From NCBI RefSeq assembly GCF_028769735.1, contig NC_088170.1:57693585-57757584 (forward strand): 64,000 nucleotides of DNA, given 5' to 3'. Position 1 is the first letter of the stretch, and the number at the start of each line of letters is the position of its first letter. The notes under the pieces are model-generated. The model did no database searches. It was not told the origin of the DNA and saw only the letters and a program-made list of their open reading frames with translations. The position numbers were made by a program, and so were the translations under genes. The DNA comes from Zonotrichia leucophrys gambelii (taxonomy: Eukaryota; Chordata; Aves; Passeriformes; Passerellidae). Positions 1-11,848 of this stretch are shown here, one piece after another.

Positions 1-453
1 TCCATTATAAAAAAAATTTAAAAGAAAAATTAAATCAAATCAGAGTATGCAAAATGGCATTCCCTAATTTTTTTTCCCCACTGTATGCTTAGCTTTTCCC
101 TCACTTATAAACTGTCTTGGTTTGGACTATCTGTGGAAACTTGGTTTGGACTAGCATTCTGTGAAAAAGGCTAAAAGACTTCTAAAATACAGATTCACAA
201 GGTAGCATTTAAAAGTCAGAACTCAATTACATAAAGTGTAAGCTAGAAGAAGGTGTTTATAAAGTAGCTCAGTTTTTAGTTTAAAAAGCCATAATCATGG
301 AAGATTATGTGTATGGACAGTATACTTTACTTTCTGTGAAACACAGAGAATAAATACAAGGAAACTTGATAAAAACAGTTGTCTTTTCTCATGATGCACC
401 AGGATAAGAATTATTTCCTCAAAACATACTGTATCTCTTGCCTTTCATTTTAG

Positions 454-588
454 TTCCAGAAGAGCAGCTGACTGAATTTGTTGAAAGCAAAGATCATATG
501 ATCATACTGAAAGTTTTCAAAGAGTTTCCAGAGAAAGAAGAGGTGATCCTTCCTGCACTTTATTCATTACATTCCTTGGCTGGTCCAC
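454..588 (+). CDS. LRRK2: LRRK2 exon 6 (armadillo region)
   Basis: First coding exon in the window, equivalent to human residues 191-236. It begins in phase after a CATTTTAG acceptor, reads PEEQLTEFVESKDHMI and ends at CCAC|GTAAGT with one base carried over. Positions 1-453 are the end of intron 5, AT-rich with nothing recognisable. The 3.4-kb intron 6 that follows holds a CR1 fragment near 3.1 kb and one copy of an 86-bp duplicated sequence. Confidence 0.96.
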
Positions 589-3094
589 GTAAGTATTAGA
601 AGTTATTTTCAATTCTATTTCTCCCACAGTGTGCATCAGCTCTTGCTTTCTGTAATTGTAAAAAGTAATCTTTGTGTGATTGCAGAAAATCAGTGAGAAC
701 TGGTTGGGAGTTGCCAGACAAATCATCTTCCTGTTTTCTTTGGGAAGTACCCTTTTTTTTAAAATGGGCTATTTATTATATTTAACCACTGAAGCATAAA
801 TCTTTCCTAACAGAAAGATACTTCCACTTGGACTAAGTGGTAGCAAAGATGTTTATCATGGTTGTAGAGACTTAAGTTTCAAGACCCTGTCCTGTCATCT
901 TTTATTACTTGAAAAATAAGATATATTTATTGACTAAATAAATCTGCAGTGAGTTTGGGTCACAGGTAAAGAATATTCTTGGCAAAATCTAATTGTACAA
1001 ATTCAATGGCCAGGCCTGGGAAAAAACATCTGAGTTCAGGCTCCTGCTGTGGTCATTCAGTGGTGGCTGCAGTGGTGAGCAGTGGTAGCACTGTGCATGT
1101 GGTGTCTTACAGTGTCCTCAGGTGTTGGTGCAGTAAGACTGGAGGAAAATGTCTTTGTTAGCTCTTGTCTTCCAGCAGCAGCAGTCCCTGTTCTGTGCAA
1201 AATCAGGTCCTGACAAATGTGTGTGATGATTGGGGTCAATTTGTTGACAGCAATCTGATCTTGTTGACACAGAGGCAGGTTTTGTCAGCTTCCTGCTGAC
1301 AAATTTGGGGAAGCACAGAGCAGGGTTCTGCTCTCTGTGTCTTTCATGAGGTGCATAATGTTGTACCTCCTGCAAGTGTGTTTACTTACAAAGCCTTGCT
1401 TGTACATCCTGTCTGGCTCTATAGGAACTGTGCTGGCCCCATCAATGCCCACTGAACAAGAACTAGACTGAAGTGTCCTGCATTTTATCAAACTCCAAGC
1501 TATCTAGTTCCTGTTTCTTAAAATTCTTGCTCTTCTAGTTAGTATTTAAAAAGCTTAGTATTCCTTGAGTCAGAAATAATTTTACCCTAGCCCAAAAGTT
1601 ACTGCTGTTTTCTAAGGAGGAGGATGCCAGATTTTAAGTCCTTTTCAAAACAGTAAATAGTTATACAAAGAGAAGGCATGAAAAAGACCTGCTCTAAAGC
1701 AGGCATTTAATAGTCTCATTTCTAATATAAAAGATTGAAAACAGCCAGAGGAACAGAGACTACTTGCATATGAGTGTGCAAAGCTGGTATTCATACTCTT
1801 GGTTGGTGACATCTCTCAAGAACTCAACAAGATATATTCCTTTGAGACCACTATGGAGAAGATAACTCAGTGTTAGGTACACACTGTAACTTATCCCGTA
1901 GCAAATGTCTCCCCTTAACCTGAAGTTCAAGTCTCTATTCTGAATGAGTACCTCACTATGCCTTCCTTCATGAATACATACTTGCACTTGGGTTATAAGA
2001 AATTGTAGGATAAGGATGTACAAGAACTCTTTAATCTCAGTAGTATTTGTGGCATGAGAAAAATGCTTTGCTGCTGACTGTCCTCCAAAGTGGAGTGGTG
2101 GATCACAGAATGTTACCCATCTGAATGGCAGGCACAGGGAGCCAGCCAGGCTTGGAGGAACAGTCACCTCCAGAGGAAATTTACCTAACCCTAAACCAGC
2201 TGGGATGAGTCTCCATACAGAGTGCTCAGATCTCATCATCAGTTGTTGAGAGAACCTGGATGACCAAGTTTTGGTGGTTAAGATTAAACGAGATCTGTTC
2301 CACCTCTTTTTCTCTACCTTGTTCTGGGACATGGTGACTTGCTGCAGCTGTGCCATTGCTTGGATCTTGCAGATTTCAACATGCACTTCATTATGCCATC
2401 TCTGTAGTGATCAATTTTGGAATCATCTGACTATTTTACTATATTCATAAGTATCACCTTTGAAATCATAACTTGCTGTGGAATTATGCAATACTGTTTT
2501 GTGGAATGTGTGTTTTCAGTTGAGAATGACATGATAAATGGCTGTCCTATTAAAGCATTGTGAAAGGTTCCTTCCTTCACTATCAAAGAGAGTGCTTCAG
2601 AAATACTTCCCACTCAGAGCTTGCTTTTTCATCCAGTAGGTTGTCATGATTTATTATTTAGAGATGTATTATTTTAAAGATTTGCTGCTCTTTTAAAAAG
2701 GGTGATTATCTTTAATACTATAGTTGTGAATATTTCTCTTATGTTGTAATCAGGGAAGCCAAGCTGTTGAAAGAGCAATTAAGAAAATTTATAGACCTCA
2801 GCAGAGTAATGCAAACTCCCTTGGAGCTGGTGACAGGACTCCCTTTCATTCCTTTGGGCCAGGATTTTGGCCAAGATTTCTTGGGTTCATATTCTGTCTC
2901 ATACCCTTCATAGAAATACTACAAGGATGCTTTCATACACTGTGTTTTAACTACCATGATGCTGTTTTGCCTGAAATCACTGTATGTAGGATCACTCTGT
3001 CCTCAGCTGGAATGGATACATTCTGTCTTTGTATAGGGTCACATGATTGTCCTATTGGTTTCTGTATCTGGCCTGAGTAATAAAACACAAACAG

Positions 3095-3262
3095 GGTGAG
3101 AGTGGCCAAGCTCTGGCACGGTTTTCTTGGAGGGGCTGTGAAGTTTCTATCCTTGGAAATACTCAGAAGCCATCTGGACAAGTTGCTGCTTGAACATGTG
3201 GGTTGGACACAGTGACCTTTTAGCTGTTCCTTCCTATGTCAATCTTCTGCAATTCTGTGAAA
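3095..3262 (+). mobile_element. CR1 LINE 3' fragment (intron 6)
   Basis: Reads like the 3' end of avian CR1: TATCCTTGGAAATACTCA, AGCCATCTGGACAAG, GCTTGAACATGTGGGTTGGA, then a degenerate form of the TTCCAACCT-ATTCTGTGA tail. About 170 bp of a degraded, 5'-truncated copy in sense with LRRK2. Confidence 0.75.
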
Positions 3263-3531
3263 TACAGGGTGTGCAATGGCTTTCAAAATATTGCAGGAAC
3301 ATTAGATGAAAATTTCAGTACCCTCAGGTACTGAACAACAGGTCTACGGTAGAACTAATTCATATGAGAATAATAACTTCCTAACTTGCCCCCTAAAAAA
3401 GAAGGAAAACTCAAAAATACATGATTAAATCAAATAAATTACTACAGAATAAATTTTAGAGGAAAAAAATTCTAAATTTTTTTCTTAATTTTATGCCCCT
3501 GGGAATATTCCTGAAATACTGTAAAATGTGT

Positions 3532-3608
3532 GCTTGTTCACATTTAAGTTAGAAACACCATTTATAACATTGCTATAGTATTTATAAAACAGCTTGTTCA
3601 CATTTAAG
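3532..3608. repeat. 17-bp direct repeat pair (intron 6)
   Basis: GCTTGTTCACATTTAAG occurs at 3,532-3,548 and again at 3,592-3,608, 60 bases apart, in otherwise plain AT-rich intron. Confidence 0.8.
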
Positions 3609-3700
3609 AAAAAAGCTACCTAAGATTAGTTTGGGAGGAGGTTTCTGTTATGTGGCCTGATACAGAATGGGAAAAAACCAGAAATGTTAATCTGAATTTT

Positions 3701-3786
3701 GACTGCACATTGAAAACCATTGGCTAGATAGGAAGAAAAATCCTAGCAGTCAATTACCATTCTCTAGGTGAGAAAGCATTGTTTTA
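3701..3786. repeat. 86-bp interspersed duplicate, copy 1 (intron 6)
   Basis: GACTGCACATTGAAAACCAT to AGAAAGCATTGTTTTA is repeated at 10,038-10,123 in the same orientation with only two mismatches seen by eye. The first 20-odd bases match the end of the MITE in intron 11; the rest is not part of that element as I know it. Confidence 0.9.
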
Positions 3787-3990
3787 ATGAATAGTTTCCA
3801 AATGTGCATCATCATTTTATAACCATATCAAGAAATAAAGCCATCTTTCTTTCAAGATGCAAGGTAAAAATTGCAGTATAGTCACAGTTCCCTAAATACA
3901 TCTATTTAGCTAAAGTCTGATTTAGAATCCAGTCAGCTTTTTTTCCCCTCTGTTTTAAGAAGCAGTTTTTGTTTCTGTTTCTTTCTTCAG

Positions 3991-4122
3991 CCAGCAATGT
4001 TGAAGTGCTCATGTCGGGAAATGTTCGCTGCTACAATGTTATAGTGGAAATGATGAAAAGTTTCCCCAGCAGTGAACCACTTCAGGAAGTGAGTTGCTGT
4101 TTGTTGCACAAGCTTACATTGG
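3991..4122 (+). CDS. LRRK2: LRRK2 exon 7 (armadillo region)
   Basis: Encodes SNVEVLMSGNVRCYNVIVE, nearly identical to human residues 237-280. Acceptor is CTTTCTTCAG and the donor is TTGG|GTAAGT. The junction codon with exon 6 gives proline where human has cysteine. The 2.4-kb intron 7 is mostly AT-rich; a more GC-balanced patch at about 4.8-5.4 kb looks like an old repeat but I could not name it. Confidence 0.97.
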
Positions 4123-6555
4123 GTAAGTTCACAAAGTTGTTTATGTAAAGTCAGCTTACTCTGACTGTGTAAGAGTTGGAGTTAACTGGGAGTGTTTACA
4201 GACAGCAACTGCTATTCCAGTAATCGTCAGGGTGGTGCATGGATCCTTGTGTCTAATGGTGACCCTGACCACAGTCCCTGTGGTGTCCTTATGGGCTAAA
4301 TGTAACAATGAGCAGCTGCCATAAAAGACTCAAGTTAGCGGGAAGTATGAGACAAAAAAGGGTGAGAAGCACAACAGAAAAATGGAAAATCAATGGGTCT
4401 GATTCTTTATAAAGTTACTGTAGAAAAGAAGAAAATTACTTAGAGATTTCATGTTTTGTAGTGCCAGGGTGAATGTGTAAGAAACAACTGGTGCTACAGA
4501 ATTAGTTGAAAAGTATTCTGTAAAACTCTAGCTTTCCTCCTTGCAGTGCATTTATCTTCAGAGACCTGTGCTGCATTCCTGACAGTGATGATGCCTGTCT
4601 TGGGGCCCCCCTGTGCTGCAGCAGTGAATGAATCACTGGGTTCTGGATTTGCCTTGACTTGAGCAAAAGTACTTCAGCAGTCTGTGTTAAAATGGGCTGG
4701 TGTCACATCATGAGAAATTATGTCAGTGGCAAAAAGTTGTGCCTCTTAGCAGCTCTGTTCTCACACTTGTGACTAATAAATCTATTTGAGCACTTGCCAA
4801 GAACCACATAATAGGAAGTTCAAATGAAAATAAACATGTTTGTCCCCCTGCTGCATGCAAGCCCACTGTGAGCAGCTGCCTGAGCAGCTCTCACTCCATG
4901 GCTGGTTCTTCTTCATCAAGAGTTAGACTTCCCAATTTTTGCAGGTGGTGGTGTGAAGCTGCTGCAGATGCTGGTACCAGTGCATGACTCCCCATAATAA
5001 AGTTGATCCCATCCTTTCACCATCTGTTTTCACTTCTTCATGCAGATATGGCAGAAAATACAGATCAGACCTAAGTGCAACCTGGAGCAATTTCCCATTC
5101 CCCTTCAGAAAGCCAGATGAGATTTTTAAGGAAATGTGGCTGCTGAGGTGGTAATTGCAGTGTTTTTTTGGCAAGAGGTGATGCTGACCTTGAACAGTTT
5201 GCTGTGCAAGGCTAACTGAAGATAGGCAGGGAAACCAAGCACTTGTGGGGACACAGAAGCTTGGTTGAGAGGCCTCGATCTTGCTGTGAGTGCAACCAGC
5301 CTGGCTTCAATCAGATGTTTGCCATGAGTTTGTGCTGACCAACAATGAAGAGTGGCAGAAAAGCAGCCACAAGATCCATTTCTTCTTTGAGTCCTTCATC
5401 CTTAAATAAAGAGCTGCTTTAGTAGAGTTATGGAACAGGTGTTCACAGCACCATGCAATTAGGGGAACAAATGTAAAATTGTTAGGTGCTCCTGGAAATA
5501 GTCTGGAAGTGTTGTTTCCCAGATTATTCTGATGGACACTGTCTTCCTAAATCCATGATAACTGGCAGTGAAATGGTAAAGTTAGCATGTACTAGCTTCA
5601 AAAATCACCATCATGCTTTCTTGCTAATCTGGTAATGGCTGTCCTAGATTTGACTGTCTTTGGAATTTTAACTCCCTGATACCTCTTTGGCCAGCCCAAG
5701 TCCAACAGAACCACTCATCACTTAGCCTAGGTTTATTAATTTCTTTAGGTAAGTAATGCATTTACACAAACATACCTTTTCCATTAAAATATGTTAAGAA
5801 ACAGTGATGCTGATATAACATAACCACACAACTGATATTTCACATTACCACTCTGATTCTCATTTTGCTTATCAAGATTTAAATGAAATTGAATATCAAA
5901 GTAGAAGTCATAGCTATCAAACCATATTTGACAGACTGATGGTCTGTTATTTTCTGCATATTACTTCCACACAAGGAAGTTATCTGAGTTTGCTTGTTTT
6001 TTAGAGAGTGGCTCATATTCAGCCTGTAGTACAAAATGCTGTACAACTTAGAATAATTGTTATGCTTTAAATATATTTATTATCATCTTCTGTTCCAGAA
6101 GGACTCTATTCTATATTTGTAATGCTGGCCTTGATTTATTTAATGAGGAGGGCAAAACCAGAGAGTAAACTAGGGTTAAATTACTTGTGTCAGAGAATAA
6201 ATCAAATCATTGCAGGAATTCAGGACCAGGACTGAATTTGCTTCTGGGCAAGAAGTCTGCAAGTGATACACCAATTGTATTTTTCTTATGTTGATGACAG
6301 TGTGTGTTTCATTTTGCATTAAACTTCTGCCTCTTGTAAAAAAAATTCAAAAAGGCCCACAAAGAATGCAGATCCCGACTATTTTTTATCCTTAACCTCT
6401 TCTTTCCACAAATAAAATTTTGATGTCAAGCCCCGTAGTAAGAAAAACAGCATTTGTTACAAAGTTTGTGCATTGTGTGCTGGGAAATTTATGTTAAATG
6501 CATGTAAAGCTCTAGATATGTGTTTGTATTAATTTGATATCTTATCTGGTTTCAG

Positions 6556-6675
6556 GAAATTTTTTCAATATCCTTGTATTACATAAGGTTCCAGAAGTCA
6601 TTGTGAAGGCTGTTACAACATATCCTGAAAATGCAAAGTTACAAGCTGCAGCTCTCAGTTGTTTAGCTCTTCTAA
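6556..6675 (+). CDS. LRRK2: LRRK2 exon 8 (armadillo region)
   Basis: Encodes NFFNILVLHKVPEVIVKAV and LSCLALL, matching human residues about 281-320. Acceptor GGTTTCAG, donor CTAA|GTGAGT, with a split Thr codon into exon 9. Helical, leucine-rich composition fits an armadillo repeat. Intron 8 (1.1 kb) shows no recognised element. Confidence 0.97.
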
Positions 6676-7809
6676 GTGAGTAAATCTTTGTCTACTTGTT
6701 AATTTTTTCACTCTAGTAATTTCCTGTAATAATTTCAAACTCCATTTCTTTAACACAAAAGCCTCAGGCAGGACAGCTTCAACAAAGCTGGATTTCCTAC
6801 ATGATTGCAGTTTGCTGTTTCACTATGATAAATCTGTGTTCATATCATATGCCCAACATCAGCGCCGTGTTCAGAGCTGGTAAGTTATGTTGACAGATCT
6901 GAACAGAGCAAACAGAGCAAACTGTTTATTCATAGACAAATTTTGGATAATCCCTTCTTAACATAAAGTCTCCAGTGATAACAACACTGATTTGACATTG
7001 TGTTTGCCAGGTATGGCAGTACTTGTACTGTGGCAGTTGATAGCAGCAAATCAGTGCTTGTGCTTGAGTTCTGAAATCAATTAAAAGATGTAAACTTTTC
7101 CTTGAGTACAGTTCAGACAGAAATTCGTTAGCTAGTAGGAAAAAGTTAAGAATCTGATCCTCTTTGTCCTTTAGTAATTGTTCCATATAAAAGTCAGTAG
7201 AAATGCTGTTTAAGAGGCCCCAAAATAGCAAAGATTAGATACCAGTAGACATTCCATTATGCCTCAGATATTATGCCTCAGTGTTGATATCTCTTTCTCT
7301 CCCTTAATTGCTGAAAATCACAGGTAGAATAGTTCATTTTTCAAATTCTGTTGCACTTTCTGAGCTATTTCTCTCTTAGCAACTGCTATTTGCATTTGTT
7401 TTAAACAGCATTGCTTCAGAGTGTAGATGGCTCTGTAATAAGTGTTTCCATGCAAATGATTCACAGTTACATTTTATGTCTGTGGTGTTCTGTACATAAA
7501 TATGCAACAAAAACAGGTACATGCAGAGGTCTTTTCAGAGCCAAAGCCTAGACTGATCTGTAACTCTGTGACATTTACTACACTACACTTTAGTTTTTCA
7601 CTCCCTTTATAACCTTGAAGACATTTTTCAAGTCCACAAGTCTGTCTCAAAGTTTATAGCAAAAGATTTCTCCCTTCCCAGAAAAGGCTTATCTTCCCAC
7701 TGATTTTCACACATTGCCAGTGTGAGTGCATGCATGACTACAGAAAGGTTAAGACAGAGGTGTTTTGTTTTCACAGTAAGAATTTATTGTAAATATTTTA
7801 TATTTCCAG

Positions 7810-7934
7810 CTGAAACAATATTCTTAAACCGGGACTTAGAGGAAAGAAAAGAAGAGGAGGAGGAAGAAAAGTTCTGCTGGTTGGAAGCATGTTACAGAGC
7901 ATTAGAACTGCACCGAAAAAATACAGATGTGCTG
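7810..7934 (+). CDS. LRRK2: LRRK2 exon 9 (armadillo region, acidic loop)
   Basis: Encodes ETIFLNRDLEERKEEEEEEK and then FCWLEACYRALELHRKN. The acidic run corresponds to the human NENQENDDEGEED loop, so a negatively charged low-complexity loop is retained although its residues differ. Acceptor TATTTCCAG, donor GCTG|GTGAGA, phase 0 exit. Intron 9 (554 bp) is plain. Confidence 0.96.
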
Positions 7935-8488
7935 GTGAGAAATTATGGGTGATGGGAATATGGAAATACTGTATTATGTATTAAATAAAATGTTTAGAAA
8001 CATGCTTTTCTAATCTCTATCCACAGACAAAAAAAAAGGCTGTAATGTCTGGGTTAGATTTAGAATAAATCTTACCTTTCTTGCCTTTCTTTGTTCGTGT
8101 TAAGAGGTTTTACTTCTTCAGGTCAAATGTAGGTAGTTAAGATGAGGCTGATATAAACCTGAAACTTTGGCCATGCAAAGATTGTTGTTTACATACCTCT
8201 TTTGTATCAAACAGCCAAACACAGGCCCATCAGCAGGAGAATTAATCTTGTAATAAAATAGATGTCAGAGTGCAAATCGAATAATGACGCTGTCACACAT
8301 GTTTGTATCTTGGGCCTATCTGAGCTATGTACACTCAGTTACAGTGTACATTTTGTTCTATTTCTACATAAAGTGCCTTGTACCTCTTTTGTGAACTGAA
8401 AAGCAGTCAAACTATTTAAGTTTTTTCATATGTTGTTAATCTTCTAGAGGTATATTTTCTTAATCTGTTTGTTTTGGTTTATATTTAG

Positions 8489-8568
8489 GAGGCTGCGTGC
8501 TGGGCTTTGAAAAATCTGTTTCTGTATCAACGCAACCTTCATGAGAAGATTGGAGATGGAGATAATCA
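8489..8568 (+). CDS. LRRK2: LRRK2 exon 10 (armadillo region)
   Basis: Encodes EAACWALKNLFLYQRNLHEK then IGDGDN. The donor is AATCA|GTCAGT, lacking the usual G before GT. It was chosen because it gives the split codon CA|G and continues into FPIDRAVML exactly as human HFPAHREVML. Reading through instead meets a TAA a few codons later. Intron 10 is 719 bp with nothing recognised. Confidence 0.93.
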
Positions 8569-9287
8569 GTCAGTGTTGTCTTAAACTGGATTTTTGGAAA
8601 TGAAAAAAAAAAATGAGTGCCTGTTGTTAAGCCATTTGGTGTTTCACTTTTCAATTATGTTTAATTTTATAGTAGATTAAATGCATGATGATCAACCACA
8701 CCTGGGAAAGTTTCTTCCAAAGCGTGCTAACCTTGACTCAGGAAAATCTACTAGTGTTTTCCTAAAGTGTCAGAACACAGCCTATTAAAGCTAATTTTTA
8801 CAGTTCATGAGGAATTTTGTCTTCAGTTGCAATAGGGATAAAGAATGTAAGAATTGGGAAAACAGACAAGATTAAGATAGCATAGAAAAGCAGTGCTCAT
8901 TTTCCCACAAAACAGATGAAAAAGCGTTATAGAGGGAATGCTGCCTCATTAGGGAAAATCTACTGGGCATGGATAACACACAAATTTGCATTTTACTTAA
9001 ACTGTTTCTCAGAGTTCCTTAAAGTTTTGGTCACTCAATTTTTGTAAGCCTGGAAAGCATGGTTCCAAGGAATTCAGTGACACTCAGACTAGACAAAATT
9101 GCATAGGTTAGAAAGGGTTTTCTGTCAGCTGTTGCTCTGGAAACATATTAGAGACCAAGAGCAATCACCTGAAAATCACGTGAAATTTTCATTATGTTAT
9201 GTAATGCCTCTTTAAGAAACTGAACTGCAGTTCTGAAGTAACTGCTGTAATACAGTCAATGTGCAGTGATTTGTTTCTCTCTGAAAG

Positions 9288-9394
9288 GTTCCCAATAGAC
9301 AGAGCAGTGATGCTCTCCATGCTGATGCACTCCTCTTCAAAAGAAGTGTTTCAGGCAGCTGCTAGCACCTTGGCAATTTTGTCACAACAAAATG
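9288..9394 (+). CDS. LRRK2: LRRK2 exon 11 (armadillo region)
   Basis: Encodes FPIDRAVMLSMLMHSSSKEV, a block almost identical to human, then FQAAASTLAILSQQN. Acceptor CTGAAAG is pyrimidine-poor at its end but preceded by TTTCTCTCT. Donor AATG|GTAAGG. The 1.6-kb intron 11 contains a probable hAT-type MITE and the second copy of the 86-bp duplicated sequence. Confidence 0.96.
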
Positions 9395-9873
9395 GTAAGG
9401 GACTTTAATCATCTTTTCTTTCTTGTTCAGCAGAAAGTTTTTGCAAAAATATTAAAGAGAATTTAGTGTACTGTTGAGTGAATTCAGTACTCCCTGTGAT
9501 TAGAATATTATGTTGTTGTGATAAGTAGGAAGTTTGTTCCTTGCTTTGAAAAAGTTACTGTTGGCTAGTATCAAAAAATATGAGGAAATGAAAAGCTCTC
9601 TGCACATTATGTGTTGCAATTGCTACTTTTTGGAGCAGGAGACATGAAAAAAACTGTGCTCTCTTTGTATGCTTGTTTAAATACTTATCACATGTTTGAA
9701 TTTCGTCAAGAGCAACATTTGTTGAAAAATCACATTAATAAGGACCACAGCCCAACAAGTATCACCTTCTTGCTTAACACAGTCCTTTTGACTTCAGTGG
9801 ATCAAATTGTGTAGAAAGTTAAGCATGTGCATGACAGTTTACAAGATTGCTTTACTCCTGATTGTGTCCCTAA

Positions 9874-10060
9874 CATGGTTTCCTAACTTTTTTCAATTTG
9901 CAGACCCCCTCAAAATTTTTTCAGTGGAGATGTGGACCCCTGAGTAGAGTATTTAAGCCTACTGACAGTTGGCCTGCTTTTATTAGATAACTTTCACAGA
10001 ATCCTTTGAAATGGTTATGGACCTCAAGTGGTTTGCAGACTGCACATTGAAAACCACTGG
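9874..10060. mobile_element. Probable hAT-type MITE (intron 11)
   Basis: Starts CATGGTTTCCTAAC and ends CATTGAAAACCACTGG, imperfect inverted ends of the CAGTGGTTTTCAA type seen in Charlie-like non-autonomous hAT elements. The inner sequence TTGCAGACCCCC and GGACCTCAAGTGGTTTGCAG fits such families. About 190 bp; identification is from memory of the family's appearance. Confidence 0.45.
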
Positions 10061-10123
10061 CTAGATAGGAAGAAAAATCCTAGCAGTTAATTACCATTCT
10101 CTAGGTGAGAAAGCATTGTTTTA
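10038..10123. repeat. 86-bp interspersed duplicate, copy 2 (intron 11)
   Basis: Partner of 3,701-3,786, 6,337 bp downstream. It straddles the 3' end of the probable MITE and its flank. Confidence 0.9.
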
Positions 10124-11037
10124 TCACCAGTTTACTGAGCCATCCAAGTACATAAAACCTAACACAGAAAAGGTTTTATAATTATTTATGAGATCAATAT
10201 CTTACCTATACTGAGAAATGGATCTCATAAATGTATGCATACTATTGTCATATACCAGGAACTTTCATAACATGTTACTGACAAGTGGGCCTCTGGTTCC
10301 TTCTGGAAGTCTAAAGCAAGTTTTTCTTCTTCTTTTTTTTTAAATTATTATTATTTTTGTTTTCCCCCTGAATGGATGTGCTTACAGCATAAATGATAGA
10401 CAAAAAGAAGCTTAGTAAAACCTTCTGATATAATGCAGTATTGTTTGAACTAACCATCTGAAATGGATGTACTGAACTGGTAATAACAAGATTTGATGGT
10501 AGTTACTATGATAATTTTAATAATGTTGTAATTTTTATTAATTGCAGTTATAGCTACAATGTGTGCTTGGATATTTGAATTTGCAAGAAGTGAATTAACA
10601 AAATAAAGAGAATTAATAAATATAGGTTCATTTTTTAAGTTTCATTTTGGAAGTTAGAAGGTTTTTTTTAAGTTTTAAGCTCTAGCTTTCCTACATGATC
10701 ACAGAATTCAAATACAAGGAAAAAGTTTAAGAATAAACTTTTCTGGAAATATGAGTGAGGTTATACATTCTTCTTCCCATATGTTAACTTTACCTAAGTA
10801 AAAATAGCAGATGTATAGAAACTTATGAGACAGTCAGAAATGATAAGGTGTTTTATTAAGCTATGCAAACATAAGTCAGCTTCAGCTCAAATTGTTTCCC
10901 ATTTTAATTTATGCTATAATGTCTGTTTGAAGAGGCGAAAACATTGGGAAAAAAAAAAAGGAGGAAAACCACTTGTGCTTGAGAATTACACAGAAAGAAA
11001 GATTTACTTATAGGATGCTTGCTATTTTGTATTTTAG

Positions 11038-11167
11038 TAAATATTAGGAAGACACTACTGGCAAAAGGCATACATATGAATGTTTTGGATATAATGAGGA
11101 AACATCCACATTCTCCTGAAATGGTTGAAAGTGCCTGCAGGATTCTGAATCATGTTTTCGAAGGAAG
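11038..11167 (+). CDS. LRRK2: LRRK2 exon 12 (armadillo region)
   Basis: Encodes NIRKTLLAKGIHMNVLDIM and HVFEG, matching human NFRKILLSKGIHLNVLELM. Acceptor TATTTTAG, donor GGAAG|GTAATA. Intron 12 (556 bp) is AT-rich and featureless. Confidence 0.96.
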
Positions 11168-11723
11168 GTAATAAAATTAGAAATGCATGTCCATTTTCAT
11201 GGTGAAGAGTTTTGAGGTTCTGTGCCAAGAGTGATTACATTTTGGTTGTTGGCTGGTAGTGCAATTGACCACAGACTGACCAAATTCCCTGTTTAAGACA
11301 TGGAATTTGGTAAGCCCTGTAGTCAAATGCCCAAGTGGGGTGTGTGTAGGGAGCTGCATGTTCTTCCCTTCATGGTTCTTGAGCAGTGGGATTCAAATAG
11401 ACAATCACTGAGTGGTCTCCCCTTCTGTTAGCCACGTTTAATTGCAGTGAGATAAGAAATTTGCCACAAAATTACCTCTGATTATTAAAATAGCATTTTG
11501 TTAATATTAATTTCTTGTTGGCTAGGATGCAATTATTTACATAGACTGAATTAATGGAATGGCATGAAAATAGTTTGCTATGATGAAGAAAAGTACCACA
11601 GTTTAATTAATGTTTCAGATTTATAGTGTTCCAAAGGGTTATCACACAGTGTTAATTAAGGACAAATACATGTAAAATTTGGAAATGCATTGTTTTTATT
11701 TATTTTATGAACAATACTTTCAG

Positions 11724-11848
11724 TTTCCCTCATCTGGATGTAATGACAGTAGCAGTATCAGAAGTTGTAAAAGCCATGAGGAAACATGAAAAATCACTCT
11801 CTGTACAACTGGAAGCACTTCGAGTCCTTTTACACTTCATGATGCCCA
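11724..11848 (+). CDS. LRRK2: LRRK2 exon 13 (armadillo region)
   Basis: Encodes FPHLDVMTVAVSEVVKAMRK, then SLSVQLEALRVLLHFMMP, matching human LPVQLEALRAILHFIVP. Acceptor CTTTCAG, donor CCCA|GTAAGT. In intron 13 (1.6 kb) a phase-compatible acceptor at 12,546 opens a chance-length frame, discussed under rejected items. Confidence 0.96.
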
